The translations under genes were made by a program, and so were the position numbers. Positions 35,991 through 44,480 of a DNA stretch of 64,000 nucleotides are shown here, piece after piece. Each line of letters begins with the position of its first letter. Within the stretch, counting starts at the first letter, position 1. Source of the stretch: Clostridia bacterium (GTDB lineage: Bacteria; Bacillota; Clostridia; Oscillospirales; Acutalibacteraceae); assembly GCA_017517665.1 (NCBI GenBank), contig JAFWYP010000038.1:1-64000 (forward strand), in the 5' to 3' direction. Below the pieces are notes generated by a model. That model ran no database searches and was not told the DNA's origin. It saw only the letters and a program-made list of their open reading frames with translations.

Positions 35991-36031
35991 TTTTCATCAC
36001 CCGAATTACTATTGGCAAAAGAGGTGCTTTT

Positions 36032-37096
36032 ATGCGGCATATGACCGCTTTGGTAAAACCTGCTTCATCGCTGTGCAATCTGAAATGCAGTTATTGCTTT
36101 TACTGTGACGAAGCGGAGAAAAGAGAAAAGAATTCAGGTAAAATAATGAATTCGGAAACATCGGAAAATCTCATCAGAAAAATGTTTGATTTCTGCGGAG
36201 AAAAATCCATGCTGACCTTTATGTTTCAAGGCGGTGAACCGCTGATTGCAGGACTTGATTTCTTTAAGAATTTTGTAAAAGCCGCAGAAAAACATAAAAC
36301 CGAAGGCAGCATAATCAACTATTCTCTTCAGACAAACGGCACTCTGATTGACGAGGACTTTTGTGAATTTTTCAAAGAAAACAACTTCCTTATCGGGGTT
36401 TCGCTTGACGGAGAAAAGCCTCTGCATGATAAATACAGAAGCGAATCTTTCGACAGGACAATGAACGGAATCGAACTGCTGAAAAATCACGGTGTTGAAT
36501 TCAATATTCTTTCAGTCATAACAGCCAAAACCGACGCTTCACGGCTTTTTGATTTTTACATTGAAAACGGCTTCCGTGACGTTCAGCCGATTTACTGTCT
36601 TGACTCTTTAAGCGGTGAAAAATCGGACTACAGTCTCGGCGCAAAACAGCTTGCAAGGTTCAAAAAAAGACTTTTCAATCTGTGGTTTTCTGAAGTTTCA
36701 AAAGGCAATCATTTCTATGTAAGGGATTTTGACAATCTTCTGTCGCTTCTCACAAAAGGTGTTGCAGAGCAATGCGGTGCAAGCGGCAGATGCAACGCAC
36801 AGCTCGTTGTTGAATCCGACGGCACCTGCTATCCTTGCGATTTTTATTGTCTTGACGAATTTGAATGTGCAAACATAAACGATGCGGACATTAATGATAT
36901 TTTAAACAGCAAAGGTCTTAAAAATTTTTTTGAACATGATGAAGAAAGAAACAGCCTTTGCGCTTCATGCAGAGTCAGACCGCTTTGCGGCGGAGGCTGT
37001 AAAAGATACAGAAAGCTTTATAACGAGCTTTCCGGCTATTGTCCTCAGATGGATTTTATTCTTCACGCAATTGAAAAACTGCAATCCGTAAGATAG
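36032..37096 (+). CDS. Anaerobic sulfatase-maturating enzyme (radical SAM, SPASM)
   Basis: A 354-residue radical SAM enzyme beginning MRHMTALVKPASSLCNLKCS, with the cluster motif C15-x3-C19-x2-C22 and the GGEPL motif. The C-terminal third is a SPASM domain with two auxiliary clusters (CGASGRCNAQ, GTCYPCDFYC, CASCRVRPLCGGGC). Such anSMEs oxidise the active-site Cys or Ser of sulfatases to formylglycine without oxygen. The sulfatase encoded 10 bases downstream carries a CxPxR motif, which matches. A GAGGTG site precedes the start. Confidence 0.9.
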   Translation: MRHMTALVKPASSLCNLKCSYCFYCDEAEKREKNSGKIMNSETSENLIRKMFDFCGEKSMLTFMFQGGEPLIAGLDFFKNFVKAAEKHKTEGSIINYSLQTNGTLIDEDFCEFFKENNFLIGVSLDGEKPLHDKYRSESFDRTMNGIELLKNHGVEFNILSVITAKTDASRLFDFYIENGFRDVQPIYCLDSLSGEKSDYSLGAKQLARFKKRLFNLWFSEVSKGNHFYVRDFDNLLSLLTKGVAEQCGASGRCNAQLVVESDGTCYPCDFYCLDEFECANINDADINDILNSKGLKNFFEHDEERNSLCASCRVRPLCGGGCKRYRKLYNELSGYCPQMDFILHAIEKLQSVR

Positions 37097-37106
37097 GAGA
37101 AAAATT

Positions 37107-38390
37107 ATGAACAAGCCTAATATTATTTTTTATTTTTCCGACCAGCAGAGAGCCGGTTCTGCAGGCTGTTACGGTCAGAAGCTTCCCGTAACTCCTAATC
37201 TTGATGCTGTTGCAGAGGAAGGCACTCTTTTTGAAAATGCATTTTCATGTCAACCCGTTTGCGGTCCGATGCGTGCCTGCCTTCAAAGCGGCGTTTATGC
37301 AACACAGAACGGCTGCTACAGAAATGATATCGCACTTCCCACGGATACCAAAGGAATTGCACACTATCTCACAGAAGCGGGCTATGACACCGCATATATC
37401 GGTAAATGGCATCTTGCTTCCGATAAAGAACACCGCCTTGCAACAAAGCCTACTCCAAAAGAACGCAGAGGCGGCTATGATTACTGGAGAGCATCGGATG
37501 TTCTTGAATTCACTTCTCACGGATATAACGGCTATATTTTTGATGAAAACAACAATAAGCTCGAATTCAAGGGATACAGAGCCGATAAAATCAATGATTA
37601 TGCTATTGAGTATGTAAAAAAAGAACATGATAAGCCGTTCTTTATGTTTGTTTCACAGCTTGAACCGCACCATCAGAATGATCGTCTGCGTTTTGAATCT
37701 CCGAAAGGTCTCAAAAACAAGTTCAAGGATTATGAAATACCCGGTGACCTCAAAGGCACACTCGGTGACTGGAGACTGCAGATGCCGTCATATCTCGCCT
37801 GCTGTAACAGAGTTGATGAAAATTTCGGCAGACTCATTCAAACACTCAAGGATGAAGGAATTTACGATAACACGGTTATAATTTATACTTCCGACCATGG
37901 CTGTCATTTCAGAACAAGAAACTTTGAATATAAGCGTTCATGCCATGAAAACAGTATAAGAGTTCCTCTCGTTATAACGGGCGGTGCATTCACAGGCGGC
38001 GGCAAGATTGATGACCTTGTTTCTCTTATTGACCTTCCTGCAACAATTCTTGACATTGCAGGTGTTGACATACCCGAGCATTTCATGGGCAAGAGTCTTA
38101 CCGATAAAAAGGGTCACGAAAGTGTGTTTATGCAGATTTCCGAAAGTCAGATAGGCAGAGCTGTTCGTACAGACAGATGGAAATACAGCGTTTCGGCAAA
38201 AAATGAGGACAAGGCTTTTGCCGAATACTATACCGAGGATTTTCTCTACGACCTCAAAAACGACCCGTACGAAAGAACAAATCTCATTGACAATCCTGCA
38301 TTTTCACAAACAAAAGCCGAGCTTCGCGCAATTCTTCTTGAACATATGAAAAAAGCGGGAGAACCCGTGCTTGATATTGTTGTGAAGTAA
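37107..38390 (+). CDS. Cys-type sulfatase
   Basis: A 427-residue sulfatase without signal peptide. Metal-binding FYFSDQQ at the N-terminus is followed by C52-G-P-M-R56, the CxPxR formylglycine site, then GYDTAYIGKWHLA, QLEPHHQND, and the second metal site VIIYTSDHG. The C-terminal subdomain has RTDRWKYS and LYDLKNDPYERTNL. It hydrolyses sulfate esters, probably from sulfated sugars of mucin or glycosaminoglycans, inside the cell. Maturation by the neighbouring radical SAM enzyme is expected. AGGAG lies eight bases before the ATG. Confidence 0.92.
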   Translation: MNKPNIIFYFSDQQRAGSAGCYGQKLPVTPNLDAVAEEGTLFENAFSCQPVCGPMRACLQSGVYATQNGCYRNDIALPTDTKGIAHYLTEAGYDTAYIGKWHLASDKEHRLATKPTPKERRGGYDYWRASDVLEFTSHGYNGYIFDENNNKLEFKGYRADKINDYAIEYVKKEHDKPFFMFVSQLEPHHQNDRLRFESPKGLKNKFKDYEIPGDLKGTLGDWRLQMPSYLACCNRVDENFGRLIQTLKDEGIYDNTVIIYTSDHGCHFRTRNFEYKRSCHENSIRVPLVITGGAFTGGGKIDDLVSLIDLPATILDIAGVDIPEHFMGKSLTDKKGHESVFMQISESQIGRAVRTDRWKYSVSAKNEDKAFAEYYTEDFLYDLKNDPYERTNLIDNPAFSQTKAELRAILLEHMKKAGEPVLDIVVK

Positions 38391-38414
38391 AAAATCATTA
38401 TAATTCAGCTGTTT

Positions 38415-38471
38415 GCAACCGCAGGTTGCGTAAGTGCAAGCTATGATTTATTGCTTCGCAACCGGTTTTTT
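38415..38471 (+). terminator. Terminator with a competing upstream hairpin
   Basis: GGTTGCG (38424-38430) pairs with CGCAACC (38457-38463), with an inner AAGC/GCTT, followed by GG and TTTTTT. The same GGTTGC can instead pair with GCAACC at 38415-38420 in a small hairpin. The two structures are mutually exclusive. It ends the sulfatase operon. Confidence 0.65.
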
Positions 38472-38500
38472 GTTATCCTCATATCAAAGGAGGAATCAGC

Positions 38501-39016
38501 ATGAAGCTTCATGAAAAAATCTATTATTGCAGAAAGAAATCGGGTATGTCGCAGGAAACGCTTGCCGAAAAAATAGGTGTTTCCCGTCAGGCAATCAGCA
38601 AATGGGAAACGGGCGATGCAGTACCCGAGTTATCAAAGCTCAAATCTTTATGCGATATTTTCGGAGTTACGGCAGACTGGATGATATCTGAGGATGAACC
38701 CGATGAAACACCGAAAAAAGAGGCTGTTGCATATTCAGACCGAATCAGCAGATTTGATGATTTAACGGATAAAATTGCCGACGGCGCAGAAAAGATTTTC
38801 AAAAAATATGCCTGGATTTGCGGCATAGCGGTTATACTTATCGGAGTGTATCGGGTGATAAGCGCAATCATGCCGTTATTTACCGCAGGCGGATATATGC
38901 CTGACGGCTTTATCTTTTTTTCATTTTTCTATGCATTAATCGGATTTGTTTTTATCATCGGAGGTATTATTTTAACCGTTGTGCTGAAAAAATGGTGTAA
39001 AAAGAACAATATATAA
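38501..39016 (+). CDS. XRE-family regulator with C-terminal membrane domain
   Basis: A 171-residue protein. Residues 1-65 are a clear Cro/C1-type helix-turn-helix (SQETLAEKIGVSRQAISKWETG) followed by FGVTADWMISEDE. A charged linker leads to two hydrophobic segments (about 103-130 and 138-165). Membrane-tethered XRE proteins of this form are common in clostridia, and their targets are usually unknown. AAAGGAGG precedes the ATG. It has a terminator on each side, so it appears to be a single-gene unit. Confidence 0.85.
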   Translation: MKLHEKIYYCRKKSGMSQETLAEKIGVSRQAISKWETGDAVPELSKLKSLCDIFGVTADWMISEDEPDETPKKEAVAYSDRISRFDDLTDKIADGAEKIFKKYAWICGIAVILIGVYRVISAIMPLFTAGGYMPDGFIFFSFFYALIGFVFIIGGIILTVVLKKWCKKNNI

Positions 39017-39020
39017 TAAA

Positions 39021-39052
39021 AAGCAGCGAGTTTCGGCTCGCTGCTTTGACTT
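39021..39052. terminator. Bidirectional terminator
   Basis: AAGCAGCGAG (39021-39030) pairs with CTCGCTGCTT (39037-39046) around loop TTTCGG, with A-rich left and T-rich right flanks. It separates the XRE gene from the convergent sugar kinase gene. Confidence 0.85.
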
Positions 39053-39916
39053 TTATTTACACGGTACGGCTTCGCGGTGCGAAACAACAAATGCGCTCAG
39101 GTCTGCACCTGCCTTGCCCGACTTAAGAATATCTCCGCTTTTGAAGTATTCGCAGAGAAATGCGGCTGAATAGCTGTCACCTGCGCCGACGGTTGAAACA
39201 ACGCTCGCCTCGGCACATGGAATATCATAAAACTCATCATTTACAGCATCGTAAATCAATGAACCGTTTTCGCCTTTTGTGAACAGAACGAGTTTTATAT
39301 TATCAAAGCTTCCGCATATATTTTTAACGGTTTCTCTTTCGGTTTTCCCGCTGTTATATAAACCGAACTGCGATAAAATCGGTTCTTCCTCTTCGCTGAT
39401 TTTGAGAATATCCGCATTTTCAAGGCAAAGCAGACATGAGTCTCTGTCATAGCAATCGGGGCGGAGGTTCACATCGCAGAAAATATGAGAAAAATTGCAC
39501 TCCTCAAGAATTCTTTTAACCGCATTTCTTGAAACTTCATCACGCTGAATAAGAGTTCCGAAGGCAAAAATATCGGGGCTGTATTCCTTGATTTTTTCAA
39601 GTTTATCATCTGAAATTTCAATTTTATCATAAGCAACGGGTCTCAAAACATTATAAGACGGAATACCGTTATTGACAGTTACAATGCATTTGCCCGTAGG
39701 ATGATCATTTTCGGAAACGAATGAAGTTTCAACTCCGAAATTTTCAAGATATTTTATTGCTTCCGAGGAAAGCTCGTCCTTTCCCGTTGCGGATACAAGA
39801 GCGCTTTCCGCACCCTGCATTGCACAATGGGCGCAAAAATTCAGCGGTGCACCGCCGATTTCAGCCTCACCGTTAAAAATATCGAATATTATTTCACCTA
39901 TCGCCATAATTTTCAT
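39053..39916 (-). CDS. PfkB-family carbohydrate kinase (fructokinase-like)
   Basis: A 287-residue ribokinase-fold enzyme: N-terminal GEIIFDIFNGEAEIGGAPLNF (substrate-binding GG), DVNLRPDCYD, and C-terminal VVSTVGAGDSYSAAFLCEYF with the catalytic Asp in GAGDS. The GGAPLN and DVNLRP signatures are like fructokinases. It phosphorylates a sugar with ATP. It is monocistronic, with a sigma-A promoter that diverges from the MraY-like gene. Confidence 0.88.
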   Translation of the reverse strand: MKIMAIGEIIFDIFNGEAEIGGAPLNFCAHCAMQGAESALVSATGKDELSSEAIKYLENFGVETSFVSENDHPTGKCIVTVNNGIPSYNVLRPVAYDKIEISDDKLEKIKEYSPDIFAFGTLIQRDEVSRNAVKRILEECNFSHIFCDVNLRPDCYDRDSCLLCLENADILKISEEEEPILSQFGLYNSGKTERETVKNICGSFDNIKLVLFTKGENGSLIYDAVNDEFYDIPCAEASVVSTVGAGDSYSAAFLCEYFKSGDILKSGKAGADLSAFVVSHREAVPCK

Positions 39917-39931
39917 ATTATCACCAATAAA

Positions 39932-39960
39932 ATTATAATAGTAAATATAAGATTAGTCAA
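39932..39960 (-). promoter_or_regulatory. Sigma-A promoter for the sugar kinase
   Basis: On the minus strand TTGACT (39960-39955), 17 bases, TATAAT (39937-39932). Its -35 box lies only 10 bases from the -35 box of the divergent promoter. Confidence 0.8.
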
Positions 39961-39970
39961 TTAATAAATA

Positions 39971-39999
39971 TTGAAAAATCATTAATAATGTGTTATCAT
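39971..39999 (+). promoter_or_regulatory. Promoter for the MraY-like gene
   Basis: TTGAAA (39971-39976), 17 bases, TATCAT (39994-39999). Transcription near 40006 excludes the in-frame ATG at 39988 as start. Confidence 0.7.
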
Positions 40000-40029
40000 T
40001 TCAGCAGTAAAAAAACTCGGAGGTATATT

Positions 40030-41010
40030 ATGTATTTCTTACCCGAAAAAACATTGGCATTGGGCATTGTTATTCTGCCCGTAATCATCTGTTCCGTTCT
40101 TCTTGCTCTTTTCAAGGATAAGCTTCCCCGTGATCAGGGCAGAGATTTTGCATTCAACGGCAAGCTTTCCGCAGGTAAAGTAAGAGGCGCAGGCATTATT
40201 TTTGTTTGCTCATTCATCGTTGTTTCGTTTCTTGCAATATGTCCCCCCATCGGTTCGGGAGAATTAAAAACTGCTCTTGAATACTATTTCTACCTTATTC
40301 TTATTTTTCTCGGCATGCTTTCGGGTTATCTCGATGACAAAGCAAAAATCCCCTGGGGAGAATATAAAAAAGGTGCAATCGACCTTGTTATTTCCGCACT
40401 CACAGCCGCCAACTTCGTTTATTTCAACCCCGATATGCTTTCTGTCAGCTTTTTCGGAATGACTCTTAACATACCGCCCGTTCTTTTCGGCATTATTGCC
40501 GCTGTTCTTGTATGGATGCTCATCAATGCAACAAACTGCTCGGACGGCATTGACGGTTTCTGCGGAAGCCTTACAATAGTTTCTCTCATTTCAATTCTCG
40601 GCGCAATGAAGGTTCTTGAAGTCAAGGACGGCAGAATGATGTATCTCATAGTCATTATGATTTTCACTCTTCTCCCCTATCTCTGGAGAAATGCCGAACC
40701 CAGCACAATGATGATGGGCGATGCAGGTTCAAGAGCACTCGGTCTTTTCCTCTGCATCTGCATTTTCAAAACAGGCAACATTCTTCTTGTTGTTCCCCTT
40801 TGCTTCATGCTCTGCCTTGACGGTCTTCTCGGCATTGTTAAGGTTTCGCTTATCAGATTCCTTAAGATGAAAAACGCATTCAAGAATATCCGTACACCGC
40901 TTCATGACCACTTCAGAAAGAATAAAGGCTGGTCAAACACTCAGGTTATTTTCCGCTTCTGCATGATTCAGGCAGTTATTTCTGCGGTAACGGTTATTGC
41001 AATCAAATAA
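40030..41010 (+). CDS. MraY/WecA-family glycosyl-1-phosphate transferase, MraY-like
   Basis: A 326-residue integral membrane enzyme with about ten hydrophobic segments. ATG 40030 follows CGGAGG. Family elements are GYLDDKAK (Asp pair binding Mg), NATNCSDGIDGFCG, MMGDAGSRALG, and the cytoplasmic loop TPLHDHFRKNKGWSNTQVIFRF, which matches the MraY His-rich loop except HHH became HDH. It transfers a phosphosugar to undecaprenyl phosphate. It is not in a division/cell-wall cluster, so it may be a second MraY or make another lipid-linked glycan. Confidence 0.8.
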   Translation: MYFLPEKTLALGIVILPVIICSVLLALFKDKLPRDQGRDFAFNGKLSAGKVRGAGIIFVCSFIVVSFLAICPPIGSGELKTALEYYFYLILIFLGMLSGYLDDKAKIPWGEYKKGAIDLVISALTAANFVYFNPDMLSVSFFGMTLNIPPVLFGIIAAVLVWMLINATNCSDGIDGFCGSLTIVSLISILGAMKVLEVKDGRMMYLIVIMIFTLLPYLWRNAEPSTMMMGDAGSRALGLFLCICIFKTGNILLVVPLCFMLCLDGLLGIVKVSLIRFLKMKNAFKNIRTPLHDHFRKNKGWSNTQVIFRFCMIQAVISAVTVIAIK

Positions 41011-41016
41011 AATTTG

Positions 41017-41048
41017 CACCCGAATCTTAATTGGTTCGGGTGTTTTTA
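41017..41048 (+). terminator. Intrinsic terminator after the MraY-like gene
   Basis: CACCCGAA (41017-41024) pairs with TTCGGGTG (41035-41042), followed by TTTTT. Confidence 0.85.
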
Positions 41049-41059
41049 TTGTTTTGTGA

Positions 41060-41088
41060 TTGACTATTAAGAGAATTTTATATATAAT
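41060..41088 (+). promoter_or_regulatory. Sigma-A promoter for the lipoprotein/GH2 unit
   Basis: TTGACT (41060-41065), 17 bases, TATAAT (41083-41088). It drives the lipoprotein gene and probably the genes up to 45632, since no terminator is seen between them. Confidence 0.75.
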
Positions 41089-41120
41089 AAAATAGATTAT
41101 AAATACTCGGGAGAATATAT

Positions 41121-41687
41121 ATGAAAAAAATAATTGCTCTTGTTTTCTGCATTCTTTTTCTTTTCACCGCCTGTTCGGGTGAAAACGGCAAGAAAACCGA
41201 AATAAATCAGGATAATTATGCATCATATGTCGGCGCAGGTGAAATGACTCTGATTAATATTCTCGTTAATTCAAACGCAAAATTTGTAAGCGAAGTATTC
41301 TATGGGAATCATCTTGCGGTTGATGAAACCAAAGCAATCGCAAAAGGCGGAGATACTTTTGCGCCCGTTGTTTCGGATGAATACAAAACCCTTGCAGACC
41401 TTAAGCTTCATATGGAATCAACCTATACAAAAGAAGTTATCCAAAGCATTCTCGGCAATCCCGAAAAATACGTTGATATTGACGGAAAACTTTATTTCAA
41501 TATGAAATATGCCGAAACCGATTACAAAACAGACTGGACATCACCCGTTGTTTCGGCAAACATTGATGCAGACGGTAAATACATAATAAATATCACAGTT
41601 AAAAATGAAAAAGGCAAGGATATTGAAATTACCGCATCTGCCGTTAGTGAAAACGGAAGTCTCAAACTTGAAAATATTTATTATTAA
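41121..41687 (+). CDS. Lipoprotein of unknown function
   Basis: A 188-residue protein with signal MKKIIALVFCILFLFTAC (lipobox FTAC, Cys 18). The mature part is mixed alpha/beta with acidic and Tyr-rich stretches (AETDYKTDWTSPVVSANI) and ends in a beta segment. I recognise no domain. It is the first gene of a likely operon with the GH2 enzyme and may be exposed on the outer face of the membrane. Confidence 0.7.
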   Translation: MKKIIALVFCILFLFTACSGENGKKTEINQDNYASYVGAGEMTLINILVNSNAKFVSEVFYGNHLAVDETKAIAKGGDTFAPVVSDEYKTLADLKLHMESTYTKEVIQSILGNPEKYVDIDGKLYFNMKYAETDYKTDWTSPVVSANIDADGKYIINITVKNEKGKDIEITASAVSENGSLKLENIYY

Positions 41688-41705
41688 ATTACAGGAGATA
41701 TTGCT

Positions 41706-43472
41706 ATGAACGATTTGAAATCAAGATGGTATGACAGTATTGACAAAAGCTGTCCTCTCCCCGAATATCCCAGACCTCAGCTTGTCAGAAAAGACTGGCT
41801 TTGCCTCAACGGTGAATACGATTATTCAATCACCGGCGCAGAAGCCGAATGTCCGAAAGTTTATGACGGAAAAATAATTGTTCCCTTCTCCGTTGAATCA
41901 GCTGCATCCGGTGTTAACAAGCCTCTGCTTCCCTCGCAAAGACTCTGGTATCGCAGAAAATTCAGACTTACCGATGAATTCAACGGCAAAAGAACTCTTC
42001 TTCATTTTGATGCGGTTGACTGGCAGTGCACAGTGTGGGTAAACGGCAATCTCATAGGTGAACACACAGGAGGATATAACCCCTTCACCTTTGATATAAC
42101 AGATGTTATCAGAGACGGAGAAAACGAGCTTGTTGTTAAGGTTTACGACCCAACAAGCGACGGTCATCAGCAGAGAGGCAAGCAGATTCTCAAAACTCAG
42201 GGATTCTGGTATACCGCAACCTCAGGTATCTGGCAGACTGTATGGCTTGAACCCGTTAATTATTGCAGGATCGAAAATATCAAGCTTGTCCCCGACATTG
42301 ATGAAGGTGTAATCGGCTTAAAGGTTAATCATACCTGCAATTGCGGCGGAAAGCTTTTCGCAAGGGTACTTGACGGAAACGATGTTGTTTTTGAGGGTGA
42401 GATTTCAGCCGATGCAAAAATTCCCGTTCCCGATGCAAAGCTCTGGAGTCCCGAAAATCCGTTCCTTTATGACCTTGAGCTTGTTCTTGACTGCGACGGC
42501 GAAAAGGACGAAGTCAAAAGCTATTTCGGAATGCGCAAGTATTCAATCATGAATGATGATAAAGGCATTCCCAGACTTGCTCTTAATAACAAGCCTTATT
42601 TTCAGAGAGGTCTGCTTGACCAGGGATATTGGCCCGAAAGCCAGCTTACTCCTCCCTGCGACGAAGCAATGATTTTTGATATTGAAGAGATGAAAAAGCT
42701 TGGCTTCAATATGCTTCGCAAGCACATCAAAACAGAGCCTCTTCGCTGGTATTATCATTGCGACAGACTCGGAATGCTCGTATGGCAGGACATGATAAGC
42801 GGCGGACAGTATATCGGTCAGCTTCTTGCAGGCGTACTTCCGTTCTTCAGTATTCATGTAAAAGACAGCAAAGAAAATATGTATAAAGCATTCAAACGTG
42901 ACGAACCCGAATGGCGCGAAGAATTCCGTCAGGAGCTTTGGAGCATGATTGATAATCTTTATAACAGCGTTTCAATCTGCTGCTGGGTTCCCTTCAATGA
43001 AGGCTGGGGTCAGTTTGATGCAAAGGAAATCGGTCTTAAAATCAAAGAAATCGACCCCACAAGATTTGTTGACCATGCAAGCGGATGGCACGACCAGAAC
43101 GGACCGGATTTCAAGAGCGTTCACAGATATATCGCTCCCGTCACTCCCCCGTTCTCTTTCACAAGAAAGGGCAGACCCTTTGTTCTGAGCGAATACGGCG
43201 GCTACAGCTGGAACATCAAAGACCATGTATGGAATGCAAAGCGTTCATTCGGTTATGTGATGTTCTCAAACAGCGAAGCCCTTTCAAAGGCTTATAAATT
43301 CCTTCACAAAACTCAGATTATCCCCCTTATCAAAAGCGGACTGAGTGCAACGGTTTACACTCAGGTAAGTGACGTTGAGTTTGAGGTTAACGGTATTTAC
43401 AGCTATGACCGCAAGGTTCTCAAAATCAATAAAGAAACTCTTCTTGAAATCAATTCACTTCTCAAGTATTAA
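41706..43472 (+). CDS. Glycoside hydrolase family 2 enzyme
   Basis: A 588-residue GH2 protein without a signal peptide. The N-terminal jelly-roll has RLWYRRKF and VDWQCTVWVNGNLIGEHTGG; an Ig-like middle follows; the barrel starts at about residue 290 (GMRKYSIMNDDKGIPRLALN). The acid/base Glu is in FNEGWG near 432 and the nucleophile Glu in LSEYGG near 494. It likely acts as a beta-galactosidase, beta-glucuronidase or beta-mannosidase in the cytoplasm; which one cannot be decided. It lacks the extra C-terminal domains of large LacZ. Confidence 0.9.
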   Translation: MNDLKSRWYDSIDKSCPLPEYPRPQLVRKDWLCLNGEYDYSITGAEAECPKVYDGKIIVPFSVESAASGVNKPLLPSQRLWYRRKFRLTDEFNGKRTLLHFDAVDWQCTVWVNGNLIGEHTGGYNPFTFDITDVIRDGENELVVKVYDPTSDGHQQRGKQILKTQGFWYTATSGIWQTVWLEPVNYCRIENIKLVPDIDEGVIGLKVNHTCNCGGKLFARVLDGNDVVFEGEISADAKIPVPDAKLWSPENPFLYDLELVLDCDGEKDEVKSYFGMRKYSIMNDDKGIPRLALNNKPYFQRGLLDQGYWPESQLTPPCDEAMIFDIEEMKKLGFNMLRKHIKTEPLRWYYHCDRLGMLVWQDMISGGQYIGQLLAGVLPFFSIHVKDSKENMYKAFKRDEPEWREEFRQELWSMIDNLYNSVSICCWVPFNEGWGQFDAKEIGLKIKEIDPTRFVDHASGWHDQNGPDFKSVHRYIAPVTPPFSFTRKGRPFVLSEYGGYSWNIKDHVWNAKRSFGYVMFSNSEALSKAYKFLHKTQIIPLIKSGLSATVYTQVSDVEFEVNGIYSYDRKVLKINKETLLEINSLLKY

Positions 43473-43492
43473 ACTCCGAAGGAGTGTGCCTT

Positions 43493-44467
43493 ATGGCTGA
43501 AATAACAAGTTCAAGAACAAGACTTTTAACCCTTGTCGAAATAATGACAATGTATTCCGATGAGCAAAATATCATGTCCATTGAAGAGATATGTGAAAAA
43601 CTTGCGGAATACGGTTATGAAGTTTCTAAAAGAAATGTCATTGCCGATATAAAGGTTATCAACACAACTCCTGTCAAAATTATTCAGATAAACAAACCGA
43701 AGAAAGGTTATTATCTTGCAAAAAGCTTCTCTCAGGCGGCAATCAACATGATTCTTGAGGCGGTTTATTCTTCCCCGCTTCTTTCGGAAGAAAACTGCAA
43801 TTATATCGAAAACTATCTCCGCAGAAACACCTGCCTTGCAACGCTTGACCTTATTCTTGATACTACAGAGCATTTCCGTGTATGTCTTCCTCAGAGGAAA
43901 TCATGCATTGACTCACTTTATAATATCCGCGTTGCAATAAGAGATAAAAAACAAACCGAAATCACAGTTGCACGAACGGTTATCGGAGATTCCTTTTCAC
44001 AAGCTGAAATGTTTGAAACGGTAACAGTAAATCCCATAAAAATAACGGCCTGCAACGGAATATCGGCATTTGTTTTCACGAGAGCCGAAACTCCTGACAA
44101 AGCTGAATTTGTTAATATTCCCAGAATCAAATCCGCCGACATAACCGATAAACCTTCCGCAAAATTTGACGGAGATTTGTTTTCGGCAGTCAATATGTTT
44201 ACGGAAGAAAAAATATTTTGCAATGCACGCGACCCTGAATGGATTCTGATAAAATTCAGACAGGAAGATGCAGAATTTATCCGCAACTGCTTTTCATCCT
44301 CTGTTTATTTCAGAAAATCGGAAGAAGAAGGCTACTGCCTTGCAAAACTTATGGCTGTTGTTGACAGCCGTCTTATCGGTATTCTTTTTACTCACAGCGA
44401 TAAAATCGAAATCATTAAGCCTGACAATCTGCGTGATTTCTTTAACAGCAAAATAAACAACAACTAA
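43493..44467 (+). CDS. DeoR/WYL-like transcriptional regulator
   Basis: A 324-residue protein. ATG 43493 is preferred because the in-frame GTG at 43484 lies inside the AAGGAGTG site. The N-terminal 60 residues form a winged-helix domain (RTRLLTLVEIMTMYSDEQNI, SIEEICEKLAEYGYEVSKRNVIADIKV). The rest has the layout of WYL-type sensor regulators, with RVAIRDKKQTEI and a final LIGILFTHSDKIEIIKPDNLRD. It probably controls the adjacent GH2 or DUF3798 genes. The ligand is unknown. Confidence 0.75.
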   Translation: MAEITSSRTRLLTLVEIMTMYSDEQNIMSIEEICEKLAEYGYEVSKRNVIADIKVINTTPVKIIQINKPKKGYYLAKSFSQAAINMILEAVYSSPLLSEENCNYIENYLRRNTCLATLDLILDTTEHFRVCLPQRKSCIDSLYNIRVAIRDKKQTEITVARTVIGDSFSQAEMFETVTVNPIKITACNGISAFVFTRAETPDKAEFVNIPRIKSADITDKPSAKFDGDLFSAVNMFTEEKIFCNARDPEWILIKFRQEDAEFIRNCFSSSVYFRKSEEEGYCLAKLMAVVDSRLIGILFTHSDKIEIIKPDNLRDFFNSKINNN

Positions 44468-44480
44468 AAGAGGTAAAATC

